Source: Streptomyces sp. CB01580 (GTDB lineage Bacteria > Actinomycetota > Actinomycetes > Streptomycetales > Streptomycetaceae). From it: a stretch of 64,000 bases of DNA. The notes beneath the pieces are model-generated. The model was not told the origin of the DNA and ran no database searches. It saw only the letters and a program-made list of their open reading frames with translations. Numbering within the stretch: the first letter of the stretch is position 1; each line of letters begins with the position of its first letter. Location: positions 16,198 to 80,197 of the forward strand of contig NZ_LIXJ01000027.1 in assembly GCF_001905795.1 (NCBI RefSeq). The letters are read 5' to 3'. The translations under genes were made by a program, and so were the position numbers. This document shows, in pieces, positions 8,129-16,463 of the stretch.

Positions 8129-8384
8129 GAGGCCCCTCTCTGCCGGCTGGGCACTGTGCGGCCACTTTGAACGTCCCTGAGGCGCGCATCCCCGGATCGT
8201 ATTCCGCACCACTGACATCGACGCCGATCAGACGGCTTGTCGATCAGGCTCCGTGTGGCCGCGACCGCCCCGACGAAGGTGGGCCGGCTCGCCACCATGT
8301 GGCGACGGAAGCGCCAATTAGTGCCGGGAGCGGCACTAGCCTCGCGCTTTCACGAGGTGAGCGGTCCAGCGTTGATCAGAAACG
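8129..8384. other. Gene-free stretch with short inverted repeats
   Basis: This lies between the pentapeptide gene and an IS1380-like remnant. It holds GTGCCG-GGAG-CGGCAC (about 8322-8337) and CCTCG...CGAGG. No coding frame is convincing. It should include the promoter of the minus-strand pentapeptide gene, but none was identified. Confidence 0.4.
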
Positions 8385-8790
8385 CGGAAATTGCTCTTGA
8401 CCTGCAACGATAGGACTTGCTGAGGGTCCTGTTGGCTGCAAGGAAAAGAGCACTTTCCAGGTGAGAGCGCCTATCTCGTTGTACCCGCGTGTCCGTGTCC
8501 AGGGAGACGGTCGGCAGGTGGTCTCGCAGGCGGGTGCGGTCCTGCTGGTGGAGACGGCCCGCAAGATCGGCCTTGAGCAGGCGATAGCCGCGCGACTGGC
8601 GTCCTGGCGCAAGCCGCGGGCCGTTCACGATCCTGGGAAGGTGCTTGTGGACCTTGCTCTGGCGGTCGCGCTGGGCGGAGACTGTCTCGCGAACGTGGCG
8701 ATGCTGCGGTGTGAGCCGTCCGTGTTCGGCCCGGTCGCTTCCGACGCTCGTCGAGCCGGGGCGGTTCATTCCTCACGCGGGTTCGTCGTT
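8385..8790 (+). mobile_element. IS1380-family remnant (5' end only)
   Basis: The stretch combines the typical leader of this family (an imperfect inverted repeat, GGAAATTGCTCTT near 8387 with AAGAGCACTTTCC near 8448, around a CTGCAACG core) with the first quarter of a transposase. The right part is missing and the minus-strand lipoprotein gene begins at 8791. A related leader occurs at about 10985-11070. Confidence 0.6.
8461..8760 (+). pseudogene. Truncated IS1380-family transposase
   Basis: The first 95 or so residues match the N-terminus I know for IS1380 transposases: GRQVVSQAGAVLLVETA, then HDPGKVLVDLALAVALGGD and EPSVFGPVAS. After FGPVASD the frame shifts into unrelated sequence. The family is normally over 400 residues, so most of the protein, including the catalytic core, is missing. 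It is a non-functional relic in an area with several IS fragments. Confidence 0.7.
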
Positions 8791-9246
8791 TCAGGAGGCG
8801 GAGGGCTCGCCGATCTCAGCCGGTGACTTACCGGGTTCTACGGGTTGACCAGTGAAAATGGTCAAATGCCACACTCCCTTGTCCCGGGTCACCGTGATGG
8901 CGTCATTCATGGACCGGCCCGCCTTGTCCTTGACTGCGAACTGGGCGCTGCCCACGTCCGGACCCATGTCGTGGCCGATCTCCAGCCGGCTGATCTTCCA
9001 TCCCCGTCCGCCCTTGTCGGCGAGGATCTCCTCGGCTTCGCTCCGCGACCAGCTTTCGTCCTTCACGCCACCGATCCGGATGAGGCCGGTGGCGTCGCGC
9101 TGGTTCAGGGCGGTGACGTAGTCGTGGACGGCCTGCTGCGCGCCGTCACCGGGCGAAGCGGCAGGCTCGGCCTTGTCGTCCCCCGACGAACAGCCGGACA
9201 GGGCCAGTAACGCCAACGCGGCGGCGGCGATGTGGCGACGGTTCAC
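8791..9246 (-). CDS. Lipoprotein of unknown function, 151 aa
   Basis: The protein has a textbook lipoprotein signal: basic start, Ala/Leu core, and LSGC lipobox with Cys19, so it should be anchored to the outer face of the membrane. The remainder (about 120 residues) looks like a small alpha/beta NTF2-like domain: VHDYVTALNQRDATGL near the start, ending in VWHLTIFTGQP. No catalytic motif is recognised. It lies 58 bases downstream of the secreted amidase-domain gene on the same strand and may be cotranscribed. Its 3' end abuts the IS1380 remnant. Confidence 0.78.
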   Translation of the reverse strand: MNRRHIAAAALALLALSGCSSGDDKAEPAASPGDGAQQAVHDYVTALNQRDATGLIRIGGVKDESWSRSEAEEILADKGGRGWKISRLEIGHDMGPDVGSAQFAVKDKAGRSMNDAITVTRDKGVWHLTIFTGQPVEPGKSPAEIGEPSAS

Positions 9247-9304
9247 GCAGGACTCCTTACTTCTTCCTGTGGGGAACGGCAGCTTGTCATGTCCGGTGGG
9301 CGTA

Positions 9305-10471
9305 CTACCACGCCTTGGGGTGGTCGGAGAGGAGCTTCTTCAGGCTTTTGTTGTGGGTGTCGGAGGTGTGGAACGTGAGGTAGGGGATTCCGTTGTATCT
9401 CTTGGTGACGAACATCGAATGGTCGATGACGTTGTTGCGATTCCAGTCGGCCTGGAGAACGTCCGACGCAAGCAGGCTCCACACGTTGCCGAGCGGCTTC
9501 GCGCGCTTGGAGTGCTTTGTTGCGAACCAGTACCAGTTCTCGGCTCCGCCCCAGGTGTAGGACGTTATGGCGTTGGCAGGACCGTAGAACCAGTACTTGT
9601 TGCTAGTTCGCTGGATCAGGGAGCCGCCAGCAGGTTTCCAGCCGCCGGCGTACACGATCTGCGAAAGGAAGTTGGTGCAGTCGTTGCCGCTGTACGTGCG
9701 GAACGCGGAGTTGTGGTTCTTCCAGTGCTTGTCCGCGTACGCGATCATCTTGCTGTAGTTGTACAGAACTGACGCGTTGGGCTTGACGGTGCCGGAACCG
9801 GTTTCAGCGCCGCCCGACGGCGTGATGCTGGATCCACCGCCCTTACCACCCTCGTTCTCGTCTGCGGGTCCTCCCTCATCCGTCGTCTCCGGCTCCGCAC
9901 CGACATCGGAGACCTGAGTGGTCGGAGTAGGGCCCCCTTCGGTGTGCGCCTTGTCCGAAGCCAGAAGCCAGGTGCCGTCCTCGGCCTTCGTGAATTCGAC
10001 CGTATGAGGCACGGACAACTCCTCATACTCCGGTGCTCCGTCTTCGATCTCCTCCTGGGTGAAGGGGAGAAAGAGGCGAGTGCCCTCCATCAACTGGAGT
10101 GTGGCCTGAGGACCGTTGACGGTGACGTCGGTGACGCTCACCTCGACCTGAGCCTTGGTATAGCCACCGTCGACCTTCTCGTACCGCTCGCCCTTCGCGG
10201 CCAGTGCGGACAAGTCATCCTGCGCCTGGGTAGCCATGGTGTGCGTGGCCTTGATGTGTGCCACGGCGGTACGGAGCGTGGGCGGTCTGGTGGTGAGCAT
10301 GTCGGCACGCTGCTGGAGATAGCCTTCGGCGATCTGCGCGAGCGACGCCTCAGTTGCATCCGGCAGAGACGTGTCAGGGTTGGTGACGGCGCTCGCAGGC
10401 ACCTCGGCAAACGCGAGTACCGACACCGTAAAAGCAGCAGCGAAGGCGAGCCTGAGTTGTTCAGGGCGCAT
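9305..10471 (-). CDS. Secreted protein with putative amidase domain (amidase_6 type)
   Basis: The 388-residue protein has an N-terminal signal peptide (cleavage near residue 28), a helical domain (about 30-190), a Gly/Ser/Glu-rich linker (about 190-230), and a C-terminal domain (about 235-388). That domain has the amidase_6 hallmarks: a YADKHW...YSGNDCTNFLSQ motif with the presumed catalytic Cys, and an NNVIDHSMFV motif with the presumed catalytic His. Such domains are thought to be NlpC-like papain-fold hydrolases; a cell-wall or peptide amide substrate is likely but unproven. The ATG at 10471 follows a GGAGG-like site. It is flanked upstream by IS5- and IS1380-like debris. Confidence 0.82.
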   Translation of the reverse strand: MRPEQLRLAFAAAFTVSVLAFAEVPASAVTNPDTSLPDATEASLAQIAEGYLQQRADMLTTRPPTLRTAVAHIKATHTMATQAQDDLSALAAKGERYEKVDGGYTKAQVEVSVTDVTVNGPQATLQLMEGTRLFLPFTQEEIEDGAPEYEELSVPHTVEFTKAEDGTWLLASDKAHTEGGPTPTTQVSDVGAEPETTDEGGPADENEGGKGGGSSITPSGGAETGSGTVKPNASVLYNYSKMIAYADKHWKNHNSAFRTYSGNDCTNFLSQIVYAGGWKPAGGSLIQRTSNKYWFYGPANAITSYTWGGAENWYWFATKHSKRAKPLGNVWSLLASDVLQADWNRNNVIDHSMFVTKRYNGIPYLTFHTSDTHNKSLKKLLSDHPKAW

Positions 10472-10627
10472 AAGACCTCCTGGTTACGAATTGATTGATG
10501 GCTGTCAAGCCGTAGTTGAGGAGATCGGATCCAGTCGGCACGTTCCCCCGCGGCTCTATTTCGCTGGGGAATGTCTGATTCCTAAGTGCTGTCCCGCAAA
10601 TTCTGGTCGGGGTGAGATGATCTTGCC

Positions 10628-10890
10628 GTGGCCGGTGTGATTACGGCGTTGGAGCCGTCCTGGACAGCCGCGTTCACCGGACTGAGCCCGCGGCAGTTCG
10701 GCAAGCTGGTCACCGCACTGCGACGCGAGGGTGCCGACCCGGTCCGCAAGGGCCGGCCCCGGAAGTCTGTCGCTGGAGGACCGGGTCCCGCCGGTCACCG
10801 CGTACTGGCGCACGAACCTCACCCTGCGCCAACTGGTCCCGTTGTTCGGGGTGTCGGAGTCGGCGGCCGACCGCTCACCCTCACCGGATG
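10628..10890 (+). pseudogene. Truncated, frameshifted IS5-family transposase
   Basis: Frame 1 from GTG 10628 gives the typical N-terminus (SWTAAFTGLSPRQFGKLVTA). The match then jumps to another frame near 10755 (LEDRVPPVTAYWRTNLTLRQ and LFGVSESAADR), so at least one frameshift is present. The sequence ends after the N-terminal helix-turn-helix part; the DDE core is absent. A likely left-end sequence (GTGCTGTCCCGCAAATTCTG) lies just upstream at about 10586. Confidence 0.7.
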
Positions 10891-10984
10891 ACCGGGAGAC
10901 AACGCTGGTCGACCACCATGTCGTAGATCATTTACGGGATGGCGTTGAGCCTGCGCGTTTCATCCGGGGTTGCGTCCGGATCAC

Positions 10985-11150
10985 GATCGGAAAAGCGAAA
11001 GTGCCTTCTGAGCTGCAACGGTGAGGCTTGTCCAAGGTCCCAGTCGTACCAGCAGGAAGGCACTTTCTGCGTGCGCATTACCCGGTCAGCCCCGCGACCC
11101 CCAGCACATGGATCAGCCCAGACCAGCCGACGCCAACCGAAACAGCGAGG
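10985..11150 (+). mobile_element. Second IS1380-family 5' remnant
   Basis: An inverted repeat (AAAGTGCCTTCTGAGCTG with a complementary CAGCAGGAAGGCACTTT) surrounds a GCTGCAACG core. It is followed by a GTG reading VRITRSAPRPP, which resembles an IS1380 transposase start, then degenerate sequence. Its leader structure matches that at 8385-8460, although the sequences differ, so it derives from a different member of the family. Confidence 0.5.
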
Positions 11151-11161
11151 CTGGGCGACGG

Positions 11162-11434
11162 TCAGACTGCCTTGACGGAATCGATGAACGGGGTCCAGGC
11201 GGACGCGGGAAGGACGAGGACCGGGCCCTCGGGGCGCTTGGAGTCGCGGACGGGGACGATGCCGGGGTGGCCGTCCGCGACTTCGAGGCAGTCGCCTCCG
11301 GACGTGTTGCTGTGGCTGCTCTTGCGCCAGTGTGCGAACTCCTCGGCGACTTCGAGGCAGTCGCCTCCGGAGGAGTTGCTGTAGCTGCTCCTACGCCAGG
11401 TTGCGGCGGTCAAGTCGAGGCGGCTGCAGGCCAT
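11162..11434 (-). CDS. DUF397-domain protein with an internal duplication
   Basis: The 90-residue protein carries the DUF397 signature (W-R-x-S-S-x-S...GGDCLEVA) twice in tandem, at about residues 13-35 and 36-58, followed by the usual C-terminal VRDSK...F. DUF397 proteins are small partners of XRE regulators in Streptomyces (bldB/whiJ/abaA-type loci). The start ATG lies inside the end of the upstream XRE gene (44-base overlap) after an AGAGGAC site, implying translational coupling. The duplication unit is 69 bases and well conserved, so it is recent or selected. Most family members have one copy. Confidence 0.85.
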   Translation of the reverse strand: MACSRLDLTAATWRRSSYSNSSGGDCLEVAEEFAHWRKSSHSNTSGGDCLEVADGHPGIVPVRDSKRPEGPVLVLPASAWTPFIDSVKAV

Positions 11435-12269
11435 TTCGGTAGTCCTCTGCCGCTTCCTCGATCAGGGTGAGGGTCACCCCCGGCGGCAAGGCGGCGGCCC
11501 TCAGCAGATCGTACGACCTCCGATACTGCTTCACGAGGCCTGGATCGTCGACGGTGTGACCGTGATGCTGGCTCTCCGTGTAGAACAGCGGCGGCGCGTC
11601 CGCGAAGTCCAGAATCATGGCGTTGCCCAGCATGAGGGCGTGCGCGCCCGCGTTCCACGGAAGGACCTGTGCAAGGATCCGGCCGCGCTTGATGAGGGTG
11701 GCGATGTGGTCGAGTTGCTCGGCCATCAGCTCAGGAGACAGGATCGGCTGGCGCAGCAGGGACTCGTTCAGGATGGTCCAGTACTGCGGGGTCCGGCGGT
11801 TTGCTTCAAAGAGTTGTGCCCGCTCCAGTCGCGCGTTGACCTTGGCCTCGGTCTCCTCTGGAAGCTCTGGCAGGCGTTCGGCACAGACGACGGCCCGCGC
11901 GTACGACTTCGTCTGGAGCAGGCCCGGGAAGACGGTGGGGGACCACTGTGCGATGACCTCGGCCCGCTTCTCCGCGTCCAGTACGCGTTCGAAGTACTCC
12001 GCGTGGCCCTTGCGCCGTGCCTTGCGTACGTCTTCGCAGTGCCGCGCGAAGAAGCCGTCCGTCGCCAGTACTTGGTCCACGTGTTGGGCGAGGTCGCTGG
12101 GCATGCGGCGGTAACCGCGTTCGATCTCGCTGAGGTACGTGATGCCGTAGTAGCTGCCGTCGAGCAGCTTTTCGATGGTGAGGCCCGCCTGTTCCCGCTT
12201 GAAGCGGAGTTCGCTTCCGTAGAACTGCGGGACGCCTTCGGAGCCGTCGATTTCCTTGCGCGTAGCCAC
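11391..12269 (-). CDS. XRE-family regulator with DUF5753 domain (WhiJ-like)
   Basis: The 292-residue protein has an N-terminal helix-turn-helix (about residues 15-75; FKREQAGLTIEKLL and ITYLSEIERGYRRMP) and a C-terminal DUF5753 domain (about 100-280; QWSPTVFPGLLQT...YARAV and GNAMILDFADAPPLFYTE). In Streptomyces such proteins act with DUF397 partners in development or antibiotic control. The GTG start follows CGAAAGG. Downstream is the DUF397 gene; upstream is a conserved block shared with the ATP-binding-protein locus at 18 kb, then the divergent HTH-protein gene. Confidence 0.88.
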   Translation of the reverse strand: MATRKEIDGSEGVPQFYGSELRFKREQAGLTIEKLLDGSYYGITYLSEIERGYRRMPSDLAQHVDQVLATDGFFARHCEDVRKARRKGHAEYFERVLDAEKRAEVIAQWSPTVFPGLLQTKSYARAVVCAERLPELPEETEAKVNARLERAQLFEANRRTPQYWTILNESLLRQPILSPELMAEQLDHIATLIKRGRILAQVLPWNAGAHALMLGNAMILDFADAPPLFYTESQHHGHTVDDPGLVKQYRRSYDLLRAAALPPGVTLTLIEEAAEDYRNGLQPPRLDRRNLA

Positions 12270-12284
12270 GGTTGACCACCTTTC

Positions 12285-12362
12285 GCGCCGTGCCGAGTGG
12301 AGCGGAAAACCTCTTCACGGTAGAGGCCATCGCAGCAGCGTGTGAGGGGTTCGTCACAATGT
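12285..12362. promoter_or_regulatory. Conserved block upstream of the XRE gene
   Basis: This 78-base stretch is about 75-80 percent identical by eye to 17912-17992. Shared parts include TTCGCGCCGTG, CTTCACGG/TTTCACGG, and GTGTGA-GGGGTTCGTCACA. The last contains an inverted repeat TGTGA-N8-TCACA. On the minus strand TTGTGA could serve as a -35 element for the XRE gene. It is likely a promoter/operator of this regulator family. Confidence 0.5.
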
Positions 12363-12508
12363 GCTGCGGATGGTTGACGGTGCGCGGCTCGATCTGCTGG
12401 GCGACCGAACGTGTCGGGCGTGGTACGTTCTGTGACCTCAAACTCAATAAGGTGACCCCGGCGGCGCGGCAACGCCCCGGGGCCTGGCACAAGGAGAAGA
12501 AGCTCCTC

Positions 12509-13648
12509 ATGCAGATTCATCGTAGCCGCCATACGTGCGGTTTCACGGTCCTGCCCAACGCGTTGTTGCAGGACCGGCGGTTGTCGTACACCGCCCGTGG
12601 CCTTCTTGTCGATCTTCTTTCCCGTCCGGACGGCTGGTCCGAGGACGGTCGGCGCATGGCCGACACGAGTCCGCAGGGTCGGCTGGCCGTGGCGAAGGCG
12701 CTGCGGGAGCTGGCGTCATTCGGGTACTACCGAGTCCTCAAAGTGCGCCGCGAAGACGGGACTTTCGTCAGCGAGTCCCATGTCTACGACACCCCGCAGC
12801 AGCCCGTCCCTGGTTCTGGTTCGGGCCTTGCCTGCCAGGTCGTACCGGGTATCAACCGTCCGGGTTCCGGTGAGCCGACCTCCGGTGGGCCTGGCGCCAA
12901 CCCCGTAAAGGACTGTGGGAAAGAACCCTCCCTCCCCGGTCGACGCCGGAGTCGACGTCGCCGTCGGAGCCGGAGTCGGAGTCGGCGGCAGGGTACGGGC
13001 GAGCTGCCGGAGACGCCCGCAGCGTCGACGCCTCCCACGGCGCCGGAGACCTTCGGGACCGGAGCCGGAGTCGGAGCCGAGGCCGGGACCGGGACCGGAG
13101 ACGGCCGGGGGAGCGTTGATCCGTTTACCGCCGAGGCGCATGGTGTGGCTGCTGCCACGCTGTTCCGGGTGATCGGCCCGGAACCGCGCCTGCGGCTCGG
13201 TGCGGTCGAGGCGCTCGCGCTCGCGCCGTTGGTCTCCGCCTGGCTGGAACGCGGTTACGGCCACCGCGACCTGGCCGGGGCCCTGTTGGGCGGGCTGCCC
13301 GCCCGTATCCACTCCGCTGCCGCGCTCCTGCGCGACCGCCTGACCCGCAAACTGCCCCCGCCGCCCGAGCCTTCGTTCCCCGGGTACGCACCACCCGAGC
13401 CCCCGCCCGGCACCGGCCTGCCCCGCTGGGCCGAGTGCGACGAGTGCCGCCGCCCGGTCCCGGACAAGGGCCTCTGCCGCGACTGCGTGGCCCCGGCCGC
13501 CGGGCCCGACGGCCCCCGCCCCGACAATCCCCGCCCCGACGACGACACCGCCATCCGCGCCCGCACCGCCGCCCGAGGCCGCGCCCTGGTACGCGCCGCA
13601 CTGCGGACGCCGGAGCACGCGGAGCTGCCCGCCGTCGGTGGGGCCTGA
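12509..13648 (+). CDS. Helix-turn-helix protein (replication-initiator-like N-terminus), 379 aa
   Basis: The first 90 residues form a winged-helix-like domain (HTCGFTVLPNALLQDRRLSY, ARGLLVDLLSRPDGW, ALRELASFGYYRVLKVRRED) of the type found in plasmid or phage replication proteins and often encoded beside XRE/DUF397 loci in Streptomyces. The middle (about 130-200) is low-complexity Arg/Ser then Gly/Thr. A second helical part (about 210-300) follows, and near the C-terminus a C-x2-C...C-x2-C zinc-ribbon-like motif (CDECRRPVPDKGLCRDC). The ATG at 12509 has AAGGAG upstream. It probably binds DNA; its target is unknown. It is divergent from the XRE gene. Confidence 0.75.
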   Translation: MQIHRSRHTCGFTVLPNALLQDRRLSYTARGLLVDLLSRPDGWSEDGRRMADTSPQGRLAVAKALRELASFGYYRVLKVRREDGTFVSESHVYDTPQQPVPGSGSGLACQVVPGINRPGSGEPTSGGPGANPVKDCGKEPSLPGRRRSRRRRRSRSRSRRQGTGELPETPAASTPPTAPETFGTGAGVGAEAGTGTGDGRGSVDPFTAEAHGVAAATLFRVIGPEPRLRLGAVEALALAPLVSAWLERGYGHRDLAGALLGGLPARIHSAAALLRDRLTRKLPPPPEPSFPGYAPPEPPPGTGLPRWAECDECRRPVPDKGLCRDCVAPAAGPDGPRPDNPRPDDDTAIRARTAARGRALVRAALRTPEHAELPAVGGA

Positions 13649-13965
13649 CCGCGACCGTCACGCACACATGGCCGGATGCAGGGGCCGGGGCCACCACGAG
13701 CCTGGCATCCAACAGGAGTTGGCGCGCAGGGTGGCGGTGGTGCCTTGGCGTGGACGGCCGAGGTCAGGGCGCCTGTGGCCCACAGCAGGTTGTAGGTGGT
13801 CCCCCACAGGGCCAGCCAGGGGGCGTTGGCCTGGAAGCTCGCAAAACTCGCCACGTGAGGCACGCTTTAAGGAAAAGTATGGCCGAATCCCTTGCAGCTA
13901 TTGGTCACAGCTTGAGCGTGTTCATACATTGCGGGTCGCTCGTGTCGATCAGGTGAAGGAGAGAC
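13649..13965. other. Gene-free stretch with a possible gene remnant
   Basis: No intact gene is seen. On the minus strand, about 13740-13863, a short frame with strongly GC-biased third positions reads NAPWLALWGTTYNLLWATGA, resembling a membrane-protein fragment; it runs into the reverse of the HTH gene and has no credible start. The last 100 bases are AT-richer and should contain the promoter of the secreted-protein gene at 13966. Confidence 0.3.
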
Positions 13966-14376
13966 ATGAAGTCTCTACACAGACGCCGCATAGCGACCGT
14001 GGCCGTGGGTGCGGCCACTGCTCTCGGCGTCATCGCCTCTCCCGCTCAAGCTGCCAGCTGGTCCAGCTCGTTGTCGAACGCCGGTCCGGGCTACGAGTCC
14101 CGTCGCTGGTACGACTCCGGCGGCACCACCACGATCAAGTTCACCGGGTGCCGTGACAACGGTGGTAACAAAGTGGTGAACGTCCTTCTCCGCAAGGACA
14201 CCGTCGGGCCGGACCCGTCCTACGTGAACGCCGCGTTCACGAAGTGCTTCGAAAGTGGGTCCTCCACCTCTACCGGCAACTGGGATGACCACGGCTCCGG
14301 TGACTACTACTTTGCCGTGAACGTGGGCGCTTCCAGCCTGAACGTCTGGGTAAATTCGCTGACTGTCTCATACTGA
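13966..14376 (+). CDS. Small secreted protein, 136 aa
   Basis: A signal peptide (basic RRR start, cleavage after SPAQA near residue 29) precedes a 107-residue mature domain rich in Ser, Gly, Asn and aromatic residues, with two Cys that could form a disulphide (TGCRDNGG and TKCFESG). The pattern suggests a compact beta-sandwich. I do not recognise a named family. An AAGGAGAG site lies 5 bases before the ATG. A strong hairpin follows the stop, so most transcripts should end before the ABC-transporter genes, though read-through could link them. Confidence 0.78.
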   Translation: MKSLHRRRIATVAVGAATALGVIASPAQAASWSSSLSNAGPGYESRRWYDSGGTTTIKFTGCRDNGGNKVVNVLLRKDTVGPDPSYVNAAFTKCFESGSSTSTGNWDDHGSGDYYFAVNVGASSLNVWVNSLTVSY

Positions 14377-14389
14377 TCGCACGTCGTCC

Positions 14390-14437
14390 TTGAGTCGCCC
14401 CCCGCTGAGAAGGGGGCGACTCAAGGGCCCCTCTTTT
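14390..14437 (+). terminator. Strong intrinsic terminator
   Basis: A perfect 13-base stem, TTGAGTCGCCCCC with GGGGGCGACTCAA, has a 9-base loop and is followed within 10 bases by TTTT. It lies 13 bases after the secreted-protein stop. Confidence 0.8.
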
Positions 14438-14457
14438 CTGCCGATGAGGTCCCCGAG

Positions 14458-15204
14458 ATGCCCTTGCGCTACCAGTCCTGCACCTTCCGATACGCGCGCC
14501 GTTCGCGCCCTGTGCTGGACGGACTCGATCTGAACTTCTCACAGGGCCATACCGTCCTTCTTGGGCCGAACGGCGCGGGAAAGAGCACGTTACTCACCCT
14601 TGGTGCGGGTGTGGAGCTTCCGAAATCTGGATCTGTGCGATATGGCCGCCTCGATCCAGCCAATCGCAGGCATCTACGGGACTATCGACGCAGGATCTCT
14701 TGGCTTCCCCAACGCCCCAGTTTTCTTCCCGGGCTGACATGCCGGGAGCACGTTGCCTATGTCGGCTGGCTCAAGGGCATGGGGGAGCGTGACGCCTGGC
14801 ACGCCGCTCCAGCGACCCTTGAGCGGGTCGGGCTCATCGAAAAGATTGACAACAAGATCAAGACGCTGTCGGGCGGACAGCAACAGCGGGTTGCCATCGC
14901 ACAAGCACTCGTTCACGACGCTGAACTTCTGCTCCTCGACGAGCCCACCGTGGGTCTGGACCCTCACCAGCGTCGCCGGTTCCTGGACTTGCTGATCTCG
15001 CTTCGCGGGTCGGTCAACGTGATCGTTTCGACCCACGACATCGGCGATCTCGACAAGGCGTTCGACGAAGTCGTGGTCCTGGAATCCGGGCAGTGCCGTT
15101 TTCGCGGGACGGTTGAACAGTTCGCCTCACACGCCGAACCCGATCACGCGCCGGGCCACCAGCTGGTAAGTGCGTACTCGACGCTGCTCGGGGTGACGGA
15201 GTGA
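14458..15204 (+). CDS. ABC transporter ATP-binding protein with a TTA codon
   Basis: The 248-residue protein has all ABC ATPase motifs: Walker A GPNGAGKS (36-43), Q-loop SWLPQRPSF, signature LSGGQQQR (about 140-147), Walker B LLLLDEP, and H-loop STHD. Codon 45 (14590-14592), two residues after Walker A, is TTA. In Streptomyces TTA is read only by the bldA tRNA, so translation is probably delayed to development or stationary phase. The stop overlaps the next gene by 4 bases (GTGA). With the two following membrane proteins it probably forms an exporter; the substrate is unknown. Confidence 0.87.
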   Translation: MPLRYQSCTFRYARRSRPVLDGLDLNFSQGHTVLLGPNGAGKSTLLTLGAGVELPKSGSVRYGRLDPANRRHLRDYRRRISWLPQRPSFLPGLTCREHVAYVGWLKGMGERDAWHAAPATLERVGLIEKIDNKIKTLSGGQQQRVAIAQALVHDAELLLLDEPTVGLDPHQRRRFLDLLISLRGSVNVIVSTHDIGDLDKAFDEVVVLESGQCRFRGTVEQFASHAEPDHAPGHQLVSAYSTLLGVTE

Positions 15205-16463
15205 GGGTCACCCTGGCGAATCTGCGTGCCTCGTCGGCACCCTGGCTTGCCATCCCCATCCTGCTCTACGCCGGGTTGTACATCACCGACGCCTCTCACA
15301 CCGTCCCGTCCGAGTACGGCGTGGAGTCGGGTGAACTTGCTGGCTACGGCATGGCTGTAATCGCCCCCGCCATAGCCGGTGCCGCCGCATGGGAAGCCGG
15401 CCGCCACCGTCTGGCCGAAGCGCTGCGCGCAGCCAGCACACGCAGCTCTCTGCGCAAACTGATCCAGGCCACCACGCCCGCCCTGATACTCCTCCTGATT
15501 CTCGTCGCCGGAGCCCTTGTTCTGGCTCGTAGCGAGGTCGGAGTCTGGCCGGGAGGCGCAGGCTGGCTGGCTGTTGCGCACCTGGTTGTGCTTCCTCTCG
15601 CCTGGCTGGCCATCGGCTGGTCGTTCGGGCTGATCATGCCCAGAAGCATTGCCGCGCCCATCGTCAGCATCGGCTGCTGGGCATGGCTTTCCATGCCACA
15701 TGCGACGTCCAACGCGACCGTGCGGCATCTCGGAGGATTCATCGACGGAGCTTCGACGGTGACCGACCTACGCAGCCCTGCCGCGTATCTCGTCCCGTGG
15801 CTGGTCGCTGCCGGGTTCGCGGTCGCTGCCCTCCTCCTTGCCCGGGTGCGGAAGCGCCCCGTCACGAGCGTGGTCGGGAGCGTCCTGGTCGCTTCCATCA
15901 CGTTCACCAGTGGTCTGGCTCTGGTGGACGATTGGGGTTTCCACTCGCCCACACGGGCCCGCACTGTCGCCTTGGTGTGCGTCGGTGACGCACCGAAGGT
16001 ATGCGTGCCGCCGGAATACGAGCCCTACGCGGCGACACTTCACCGAGACGCGCTCGCTCCGATCAGCCGACTGAAGACTGCCGGACTGGAGCCCCCTGAG
16101 GAACTGCGCATCGCCTCCGCGAAGCAGCCCCTGCCGAAAGGAACGTGGCCCCTCCACTGGTCACTTCCTTCTCCCGGTGCTGAAGGCGATGTCCGCAGTC
16201 AGTACGCGGTTGACCTGGCAGAGTCCGCGGTGACAGGTGTTGCTGAGGCCCACGGCGTACACGATTGCCGGCAACCGGGCTCTCTCACCGCCGCGTGGGC
16301 CGCCTTGGTGATCGGAGTGGACGAACTATCGATGAAGCAGGCAATGCTTGAGGCTGACTGGGCAGCCATCCAGAAGATCAGGAAGCTGCCCCCCGCTGAG
16401 CAGGCCGACTGGTTCACCCGTAACGTGACCGCGCAATCTCACTGCGGGACCGTGATCCCGTGA
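15201..16463 (+). CDS. ABC-transporter-associated membrane protein with large C-terminal domain
   Basis: The 420-residue protein has about six hydrophobic segments in its first 240 residues (near 15-30, 48-62, 92-108, 120-150, 155-165, 195-215, 220-240). A soluble domain of about 170 residues follows, with a Cys pair (LVCVGDAPKVCVPPEY) and two later Cys (HDCRQ, SHCGT). The layout fits an ABC permease with an extracytoplasmic tail, as in several actinobacterial peptide-exporter-like systems. It is coupled to the ATPase by GTGA overlap and to the next gene by another. No metal or protease motif was recognised in the tail. Confidence 0.75.
   Translation: MRVTLANLRASSAPWLAIPILLYAGLYITDASHTVPSEYGVESGELAGYGMAVIAPAIAGAAAWEAGRHRLAEALRAASTRSSLRKLIQATTPALILLLILVAGALVLARSEVGVWPGGAGWLAVAHLVVLPLAWLAIGWSFGLIMPRSIAAPIVSIGCWAWLSMPHATSNATVRHLGGFIDGASTVTDLRSPAAYLVPWLVAAGFAVAALLLARVRKRPVTSVVGSVLVASITFTSGLALVDDWGFHSPTRARTVALVCVGDAPKVCVPPEYEPYAATLHRDALAPISRLKTAGLEPPEELRIASAKQPLPKGTWPLHWSLPSPGAEGDVRSQYAVDLAESAVTGVAEAHGVHDCRQPGSLTAAWAALVIGVDELSMKQAMLEADWAAIQKIRKLPPAEQADWFTRNVTAQSHCGTVIP

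Noticed and set aside
12940..13010. CRISPR-like short repeats (CGGAGTCG units)
   Set aside because: They are 6-base low-complexity codon repeats inside a coding sequence, with no spacers.
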